Below are positions 40,498 through 45,228 of a stretch of DNA of 45,228 nucleotides, one piece after another. A program made the translations under genes and the position numbers. Source of the stretch: Algoriphagus sp. AK58 (GTDB lineage Bacteria; Bacteroidota; Bacteroidia; Cytophagales; Cyclobacteriaceae); contig NZ_QEIG01000009.1 in NCBI RefSeq assembly GCF_014324365.1, positions 1 through 45,228 on the forward strand. The letters are read 5' to 3'. The notes below the pieces were generated by a model. That model searched no databases. It saw only the letters and a program-made list of their open reading frames with translations, and was not told the DNA's origin. Numbering within the stretch: position 1 is the first letter of the stretch; each line of letters begins with the position of its first letter.

Positions 40498-41667
40498 ATG
40501 TCAGCAGCTAAAAAACTGAAACTCGGCCTCGTGGGCGGCGGACCGGGGTCCTTCATCGGAGCCATCCACCTCAATGGTGCTCTGATGGACGGAATGTTTG
40601 AATTGGTGTGTGGAGCTTTTAGCTCCAATCCGGCTAAATCCATGCAAAAGGGGGAAGAACTCATGCTCGATCCTGCCAGAGTCTATGGCAGTTACGATGA
40701 AATGTATGAGAAAGAGTCCCAACTGCCGGAATCGGAACGTATGGATGTGGTGGCGATCGTTACACCAAACAACGTCCATTTCGATCCCACTGTAAAAGCG
40801 CTAAAGCATGGGTTTCATGTGGCCTTGGACAAACCCTTGACTTTGAATTACCAAGAAGCAAAAGAGCTTTATCATATCGTCAAGAATTCCGACCGAAGAT
40901 TTTTACTGACTCACACCTACACCGGTTATCCCATGATCAAGCAGGCTAAGCAAATGGTCATGGACGGTAAATTGGGAAATGTCCGCAAAGTATATGTGGA
41001 ATATCCTCAAGGTTGGCTTTACAAACTTCTCGAAACAGAAAACAATAAGCAGGCAGAATGGAGAACCGATCCCAACAGAAATGGATTGGCTGGCTGTATG
41101 GGAGATATCGGAACTCACGCCTTTAATATGGTGGAGTACGTGACTGGGTTAAAGGTTTCCCATATCTGTGCTGACCTTTATATCAAAATCGAAGGACGCC
41201 CAATCGATGACGATGGAGTGGTGTTGCTTCGATTTGAGAATGGTGCCTCAGGGGTCTTGATGGCTTCACAAACCGACACAGGATGTGAAAACAACCTAAA
41301 GATTCGGGTTTATGGAGAAAAAGGAGGCTTGGAGTGGGAGCAGGAATTAAACAATACACTCATTTTCAGAGAACCAACTGGCCCGGCGCAAGTTTATAGG
41401 GCAGGTACCGGTTATCTGGGTTCTTTGGCGCAAGAAAATACACGAACGCCAGCAGGACATCCTGAAGGCTACATCGAAGCATTTGCTAATTTGTACCGAA
41501 ATTTTGCCCGATGCATTTATGCAGACCGTGCAGGCCAAAAGCCGAAGTGGGAATGGGAGGATTATCCTGGCATAGAGGACGGAATCCGGGGCATGGCTTT
41601 TATTGACCATGTGCTTCGCAGTACCAAGTCGGATCTGAAATGGACTCCTTTTATTGTAGAAAAATAA
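40498..41667 (+). CDS. Gfo/Idh/MocA-family oxidoreductase
   Basis: 389 residues, no signal peptide, cytoplasmic. N-terminal Rossmann motif LKLGLVGGGPGSFIGAIH; VAIVTPNNVH; the HVALDKPLTLNYQEA block with the catalytic Lys (EKP variant DKP); GDIGTHAFNMVEYVTGL (His/Asp) in the C-terminal domain. These NAD(P)-dependent enzymes act on sugars or polyols, often 3-keto or inositol derivatives. As first gene of the rightward operon, opposite the GMC-based oxidation genes, it is likely to reduce an imported 3-keto-sugar or oxidise a derivative. Not truncated. Confidence 0.9.
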   Translation: MSAAKKLKLGLVGGGPGSFIGAIHLNGALMDGMFELVCGAFSSNPAKSMQKGEELMLDPARVYGSYDEMYEKESQLPESERMDVVAIVTPNNVHFDPTVKALKHGFHVALDKPLTLNYQEAKELYHIVKNSDRRFLLTHTYTGYPMIKQAKQMVMDGKLGNVRKVYVEYPQGWLYKLLETENNKQAEWRTDPNRNGLAGCMGDIGTHAFNMVEYVTGLKVSHICADLYIKIEGRPIDDDGVVLLRFENGASGVLMASQTDTGCENNLKIRVYGEKGGLEWEQELNNTLIFREPTGPAQVYRAGTGYLGSLAQENTRTPAGHPEGYIEAFANLYRNFARCIYADRAGQKPKWEWEDYPGIEDGIRGMAFIDHVLRSTKSDLKWTPFIVEK

Positions 41668-41700
41668 CTTTTACTCAAACTATTTAAACCCATAAACCAT

Positions 41701-42753
41701 ATGAAAACCATTAAAGGACCTGCTATTTTCCTTGCGCAGTTTGCGGATGATAAAGCGCCTTTCAACAATCTTAAAAATATCAGTCATTATATGGCTGATT
41801 TGGGATACAAGGCTGTTCAGATTCCTTCTTGGGATTCTCGGATGATTGATTTGCAAAAGGCTGCCGAAAGCAAAACCTACGCAGACGAAATCAAAGGAAT
41901 CGTGGCGGACGCAGGAATGGAGATTTCTGAGCTTTCCACTCACCTACAGGGACAATTGGTGGCCGTGCATCCTGCATACAATGAACTATTCGATGGCTTT
42001 GCCCCTGCCAATTTGAAGGGGGATCTCAAAGGGAAATCCGAATGGGCTACCAAGCAATTGAAGTATGCTGCCAAAGCTTCTGCCAACTTAGGTCTTAACG
42101 CGCATGCTACGTTTTCAGGAGCCCTGATGTGGCATACCGTGTATCCTTGGCCTCAGCGTCCTGCAGGTTTGGTGGAGACAGGTTTTACCGAGTTGGGGAA
42201 AAGATGGAAGCCTATCCTCGATGCGTTCGACGAAGTAGGTGTGGATGTGTGCTATGAGCTTCATCCGGGAGAAGATCTGCATGATGGCATTACCTTCGAA
42301 ATGTTTTTGGACAAAGTGGGTGGGCATAAGAGAGCAAACATTCTTTATGATCCAAGCCATTTCGTACTTCAGTGTCTGGATTATCTCCAGTTTATCGATT
42401 TCTACCATGAGCGCATCAAAATGTTCCATGTGAAGGATGCAGAATTCAATCCGACAGGGAAGCAAGGTGTCTATGGTGGATTCCAGGGCTGGGTAGAAAG
42501 AGCCGGAAGATTCAGATCTTTGGGTGATGGTCAGGTTGATTTTGCAGGAATATTTAGCAAACTTTCGCAGTACAATTACAGTGGTTGGGCTGTGTTGGAA
42601 TGGGAATGCGCCATTAAACATCCTGAGCAGGGTGCAGCCGAAGGTGCTCCTTTCATCGCCTCACACATTATACGAGTGACAGAGAAGGCTTTTGATGATT
42701 TTGCAGGTACTGGTGCAGATGAAGCGTTCAACAGAAAAGTATTAGGAATTTGA
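41701..42753 (+). CDS. Cytoplasmic TIM-barrel sugar phosphate isomerase/epimerase-like protein
   Basis: 350 residues without a signal peptide. The barrel motifs are ISHYMADLGYKAVQIPSW, MEISELSTHLQGQLVA, VDVCYELHPGEDLHDGITFE (Glu ligand, His), NILYDPSHFVLQCLD (Asp/His), KMFHVKDAEF (His) and AVLEWECAIK (Glu). It is 33 bases downstream of the Gfo/Idh gene and 20 upstream of the cytochrome c gene. Similar pairs of Gfo/Idh and epimerase are common in inositol and 3-keto-sugar catabolism. It differs from the two exported barrels of the locus by lacking a signal, implying a cytoplasmic step. Confidence 0.88.
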   Translation: MKTIKGPAIFLAQFADDKAPFNNLKNISHYMADLGYKAVQIPSWDSRMIDLQKAAESKTYADEIKGIVADAGMEISELSTHLQGQLVAVHPAYNELFDGFAPANLKGDLKGKSEWATKQLKYAAKASANLGLNAHATFSGALMWHTVYPWPQRPAGLVETGFTELGKRWKPILDAFDEVGVDVCYELHPGEDLHDGITFEMFLDKVGGHKRANILYDPSHFVLQCLDYLQFIDFYHERIKMFHVKDAEFNPTGKQGVYGGFQGWVERAGRFRSLGDGQVDFAGIFSKLSQYNYSGWAVLEWECAIKHPEQGAAEGAPFIASHIIRVTEKAFDDFAGTGADEAFNRKVLGI

Positions 42754-42773
42754 ATACCCAAACTAAATAAACA

Positions 42774-43199
42774 ATGAAAATTACAAAACCATTAAACCTA
42801 GCCCTGCTGGCAGTGGCAGGACTTACTTTCGCCTGTGGAGGTGGAGAAAAAGCAGCAGAAACGACAGCTGAAACTTCAGCTCCTGCAGCAGCACCGGCCC
42901 AGGAAGTCAGTCTTGAGGACAAGTACAAAGACGATCCTATTTACATTAAAGGTCTTGAGAAAGTAAAAGGGTCAGATTGTACTTCTTGCCACATGGTAGA
43001 TCGCAAGATTGTAGGACCGTCTTATGCAGAGGTGGCGGCTAAGTACGAAAGCACAGAGGAAAATATCACCATGCTTGCGCAAAAAGTGATTGCCGGTGGC
43101 GTTGGAGTTTGGGGTGAAGTGCCTATGCCTGCCCATCCAGGTCTGAGTGAAGAAGATGCAAAAGACATGGTTCGCTATGTATTGCTTTTGAAAAAGTAA
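42774..43199 (+). CDS. Lipoprotein class I cytochrome c
   Basis: 141 residues. Lipoprotein signal (LALLAVAGLTFAC, lipobox Cys21), an Ala/Glu/Pro-rich linker (about 22-52), and a cytochrome c domain with haem motif C69TSCH73 and a probable axial Met in GEVPMPAHPG. It sits between the epimerase gene and the DUF1080 gene in the rightward operon. A small mono-haem lipoprotein in the periplasm is the natural electron acceptor for the GMC dehydrogenase encoded opposite, passing electrons on to the respiratory chain. That partnership is inference from location. Confidence 0.9.
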   Translation: MKITKPLNLALLAVAGLTFACGGGEKAAETTAETSAPAAAPAQEVSLEDKYKDDPIYIKGLEKVKGSDCTSCHMVDRKIVGPSYAEVAAKYESTEENITMLAQKVIAGGVGVWGEVPMPAHPGLSEEDAKDMVRYVLLLKK

Positions 43200-43205
43200 A
43201 AATCG

Positions 43206-43946
43206 ATGAATAGACAAAAAATTACGATTTGGGCAGTGGCAGGCTTATTAGTAGCCTGCTCCGCGCCCAAAACTGAAGAAACCGCAAGTGCAGATTCGAC
43301 AGCCGTAGTCGCCCCTGTTGAAGAGTGGATTTCACTTTTTGACGGCCAGACTTTTAATGGATGGTCAAAATATGGTGGTGGAGAAGTTGGCAAAGCTTGG
43401 AAAATTGAAAATGGCGAACTTTATCTTGATGCGGCAAACAAAGCAGGTTGGCAAACCGGTGACGGTGGAGATATTGTGACCAATGAGGAATTTGAAAATT
43501 TCCATTTTAAATACGAGTGGAAAATTGCGCCAAATGGTAACAGCGGTGTGATTTTTTTGGTGCACGAGTCTCCTGAATTTCAATACCCTTGGCAGACCGG
43601 TCCAGAGATGCAGGTATTGGACAATGCAGGACATCCTGATGCCAAAATCGTAAGTCACCGGGCAGGAGATTTATATGATCTAATCGTCAGCAGTGAAGAG
43701 ACGGTGAAGCCTGCTGGAGAGTGGAACCAAGCTGAAATTATCGTCAACCAAGGTAAACTTGATTTTTACCTCAATGGGGTAAATATCGTTTCCACCCAGC
43801 TTTTCACCCCTGAATGGGAAGCGCTGATTGCAAAAAGCAAGTTTAAAGATATGCCGGGCTTTGGTAAGTATAAGAAAGGTAAAATAGCCCTTCAGGATCA
43901 CGGAGATGTGGTACATTACCGAAACCTGATGATTAAAAAACTATAA
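43206..43946 (+). CDS. DUF1080-family lipoprotein (3-keto-disaccharide hydrolase type)
   Basis: 246 residues; lipoprotein signal AVAGLLVAC (Cys18) and one DUF1080 (PF06439) domain with a concanavalin-like fold: ISLFDGQTFNGWSKYGG, NFHFKYEWKIAPNGNSGVIF, PEMQVLDNAGHPD, WNQAEIIVNQGKLDFYLNG and a C-terminal GKIALQDHGDVVHYRNLMI. Members hydrolyse 3-keto-glycosidic bonds made by a glycoside 3-dehydrogenase. It is last in the rightward operon (6 bases after the cytochrome), closed by the terminator at 43951-43984. Periplasmic face of a membrane, most likely. Fits the GMC enzyme's proposed product. Confidence 0.9.
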   Translation: MNRQKITIWAVAGLLVACSAPKTEETASADSTAVVAPVEEWISLFDGQTFNGWSKYGGGEVGKAWKIENGELYLDAANKAGWQTGDGGDIVTNEEFENFHFKYEWKIAPNGNSGVIFLVHESPEFQYPWQTGPEMQVLDNAGHPDAKIVSHRAGDLYDLIVSSEETVKPAGEWNQAEIIVNQGKLDFYLNGVNIVSTQLFTPEWEALIAKSKFKDMPGFGKYKKGKIALQDHGDVVHYRNLMIKKL

Positions 43947-43950
43947 CATG

Positions 43951-43984
43951 AAAGAGGCTTCGAATATCCGAAGCCTCTTTTTTT
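43951..43984. terminator. Intrinsic terminator after the DUF1080 gene
   Basis: aaagaggcttcg (43951-43962) and cgaagcctcttt (43969-43980) form a perfect 12-bp stem around aatatc, then a T-tract to 43984. It can also serve the leftward gene ending at 43983, though its leftward tail is poorer. Confidence 0.9.
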
Positions 43985-44708
43985 ATAACCTGGTCACATT
44001 CTCTTTTTTGATATAGGCTATTTGGTCTTTCCATTCTATTTCATACCAGACATCCTTTGAAGATCGGATTTTTACACGATGACCAGGTTCGACCAAATCA
44101 ACCGGCACTCCCCCGGCTGTAGGCTTAGTCATAATCAAGGTAGGGCTGGAAGTAACCAACGCTGTATTGGGGCCTTTCAAAAAATTATTGGTCATGAAAA
44201 TCACCGAAATTAGAATTACAGAAGGCCAATAAAATCTTGCTTCGGTAAGCTTGTTCCCTTTGGACCATAAAAAGATCAATGACATGATCAAAAACAAAGT
44301 GAGTGAACCCACAATGATTTCTCGGTATTCTACCAAGAAAAGGACAAATCTCATTCCGTCGCTGACTTCATAACCTACCAGTTCAGATTGTCCAGTAAGG
44401 GTTTTGATTTTGGAAATAGTCTGAGGGTTTGGACTCAGGTCGTAATACTTACTCAGGTATAAGGTGGCTTTTTCACTATCTCCAATTCCTTCAGAGATGA
44501 AGGCCATTTTCAGCAGCATGGATGGGGAATAAACGCCTAATTGGAAGTTGACTTGATAGATTTCCATAGCTTCTTTATAGCTTCTTTGATTAAATAAAGA
44601 ATCTGCTACCAAAAGCTGGGGTACATTTGCCTGACAATGAATACTTTGTAAAAAGAGGATAAAAAATATAGAAAGTTTTGCAAGAAAGATTGATTTGAGG
44701 CTTTGCAT
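43983..44708 (-). CDS. Membrane protein with TPR and SH3-like domains (BatE-like)
   Basis: 241 residues: a signal-like N-terminus (FLAKLSIFFILFLQSIHCQA), TPR-like helices at about 35-100 (ADSLFNQRSYKEAMEIYQVN, GIGDSEKATLYLSKYYDL), two TM segments (about 132-148 and 160-177), and a C-terminal SH3-like domain (VEPGHRVKIRSSKDVWYEIEW). This order matches BatE-type proteins of Bacteroidetes, but no other bat gene is nearby, so the function is uncertain. The start codon at 44708 lies inside the tRNA operon promoter region on the other strand. Confidence 0.72.
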   Translation of the reverse strand: MQSLKSIFLAKLSIFFILFLQSIHCQANVPQLLVADSLFNQRSYKEAMEIYQVNFQLGVYSPSMLLKMAFISEGIGDSEKATLYLSKYYDLSPNPQTISKIKTLTGQSELVGYEVSDGMRFVLFLVEYREIIVGSLTLFLIMSLIFLWSKGNKLTEARFYWPSVILISVIFMTNNFLKGPNTALVTSSPTLIMTKPTAGGVPVDLVEPGHRVKIRSSKDVWYEIEWKDQIAYIKKENVTRL

Positions 44709-44732
44709 TTAGAATTCAGAGTCATAAATTTG
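44702..44732 (+). promoter_or_regulatory. Near-consensus Bacteroidetes promoter of the tRNA operon
   Basis: TTTG at 44702-44705, a 19-base spacer and TAAATTTG at 44725-44732 match the Bacteroidetes consensus (TTTG-N19-TAnnTTTG) exactly. Start would be near 44739, about 57 bases before tRNA-Lys. It overlaps the first codon of the leftward gene at 44708. Confidence 0.65.
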
Positions 44733-44795
44733 CAGTCCAATTACGGCAATGATCTGGCAAAAAGCAAGCTCAGGGAGTCAATTTGGAAGATTTAA

Positions 44796-44868
44796 GATTC
44801 CGTAGCTCAGCTGGTAGAGCAATACACTTTTAATGTATGGGTCCTGGGTTCGAATCCCAGCGGGATCA
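44796..44868 (+). tRNA. tRNA-Lys (anticodon TTT)
   Basis: 73 bases. Acceptor gattccg pairs with cgggatc (one G-U), D-arm gctcagctggtagagc, anticodon stem ataca/tgtat with loop CTTTTAA reading TTT, and T-arm ctgggTTCGAATcccag. The 3' CCA is not encoded (aca follows). It is first in the tRNA operon. Confidence 0.96.
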
Positions 44869-44904
44869 CAAGTTTAACTTGTAAGGAGTTAAAAATTAAA
44901 GTTT

Positions 44905-44978
44905 CGGGGTGTAGCGTAGCCCGGTATCGCGCCACATTTGGGATGTGGAGGTCGTAGGTTCGAATCCTGCCACCCCGA
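44905..44978 (+). tRNA. tRNA-Pro (anticodon TGG)
   Basis: 74 bases. Acceptor cggggtg/caccccg, anticodon stem ccaca/tgtgg with loop TTTGGGA reading TGG, T-arm with gTTCGAATc. No encoded CCA. 36 bases after tRNA-Lys. Confidence 0.96.
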
Positions 44979-45006
44979 CTTAATTATAACTAGAAGTAGT
45001 TATCCA

Positions 45007-45080
45007 GGTCCGCTAGCTCAGCTGGATAGAGCAACTGCCTTCTAAGCAGTAGGTCTTAGGTTCGAATCCTAAGCGGATCA
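45007..45080 (+). tRNA. tRNA-Arg (anticodon TCT)
   Basis: 74 bases. Acceptor ggtccgc/gcggatc with one G-U, D-arm gctcagctggatagagc, anticodon stem actgc/gcagt with loop CTTCTAA reading TCT, T-arm cttaggTTCGAATcctaag. Third in the operon, ending just before a terminator. Confidence 0.96.
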
Positions 45081-45090
45081 CAAAAAAATG

Positions 45091-45116
45091 AGCGGAATTC
45101 GTTCCGCTTTTTATTT
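45091..45116 (+). terminator. Terminator of the tRNA operon
   Basis: agcggaa (45091-45097) pairs with ttccgct (45102-45108) around ttcg, followed by ttttattt. It lies ten bases after tRNA-Arg and before the tRNA-like sequence. Confidence 0.85.
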
Positions 45117-45124
45117 ATAAGGCC

Positions 45125-45184
45125 GATTCCGTAGCTCAGCTGGTAGAGCATCCCGATTTTATCGGGAGGGTTCAGAGTTCGAGT
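45125..45184 (+). pseudogene. tRNA-Lys-like gene lacking its 3' end
   Basis: Its first 26 bases are identical to tRNA-Lys at 44796 (acceptor strand and D-arm). The anticodon stem tcccg/cggga holds the loop ATTTTAT, again reading TTT. The T-arm begins cagagTTCGAGT, but from 45185 the expected ctctg and the acceptor partner cggaatc are absent (tcagtagcaaaagc instead). So the molecule cannot close its acceptor or T-stem. A short hairpin aaaagc/gctttt follows at 45193-45210. It could be a broken copy, an integration scar or a contig-end artefact. Confidence 0.7.
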
Positions 45185-45228
45185 TCAGTAGCAAAAGCAA
45201 AAGAGCTTTTCCTAATTAAAAATAAAAG

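Noticed and set aside
1..45228. CRISPR array, phage block or antiphage island
   Set aside because: No regularly spaced direct repeats, no cas, capsid, terminase or integrase genes were seen; the only mobile signals are the IS256 end and the Y1-like gene.

Overview
The window looks like chromosomal DNA of a Bacteroidota bacterium, most likely a Cytophagia/Cyclobacteriaceae (Algoriphagus-like) member; the genus is inference. Supporting signs are the low-to-medium GC, secreted proteins ending their signal peptides in FAQ or YSQ, several promoter -7 boxes of the Bacteroidetes form TAnnTTTG, and families typical of the phylum (PafA-type phosphatase, Wzi-like capsule assembly protein, DUF4421, gluconate-2-dehydrogenase subunit 3 with a GMC enzyme).

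Layout. 1-710 is the right end of an IS256-family insertion sequence cut by the window edge, next to a 67-codon coiled-coil ORF. 1023-6890 is a leftward housekeeping block: rhomboid protease, polyprenyl synthetase, RNase R, a DEDD exonuclease, a conserved hypothetical and LipB. 6973-13890 holds YraN, a SYLF lipid-binding protein, a MORN-like secreted protein, a class I aminotransferase, two glycosyltransferases, an FkbM methyltransferase and a DUF4421 barrel. 13944-19774 holds an ALDH7-type dehydrogenase, PPK2, a mixed-type phosphofructokinase and a CE7 esterase. Three small glycine-rich secreted paralogues lie at 15619-16059 and 19799-20603. 20878-22103 is a PAS + metallo-beta-lactamase operon. 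22121-23716 is a lipoprotein dehydrogenase-cytochrome c gene broken by one in-frame TGA, followed by an esterase relict, ComM, a small membrane protein, an MsbA-like ABC exporter and Wzi. 29819-34907 holds PafA, a Y1 (HUH) transposase-like protein that lacks its catalytic tyrosine, homogentisate dioxygenase, a GH16 glucanase and a four-helix-bundle membrane protein.

34904-43946 is the most coherent accessory system: two divergent operons with a GMC oxidoreductase, its Tat-targeted small subunit, a lipoprotein cytochrome c, a DUF1080 (3-keto-glycoside hydrolase type) lipoprotein, three TIM-barrel isomerase/epimerases, a Gfo/Idh/MocA dehydrogenase and an MFS carrier. Together they look like a periplasmic route that oxidises a glycoside at C3, cleaves the 3-keto product, and imports and reduces it.

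The right end carries a TPR/SH3 membrane protein and a tRNA operon (Lys-Pro-Arg) with a near-consensus promoter and its own terminator, followed by a second tRNA-Lys-like gene whose 3' third is missing.
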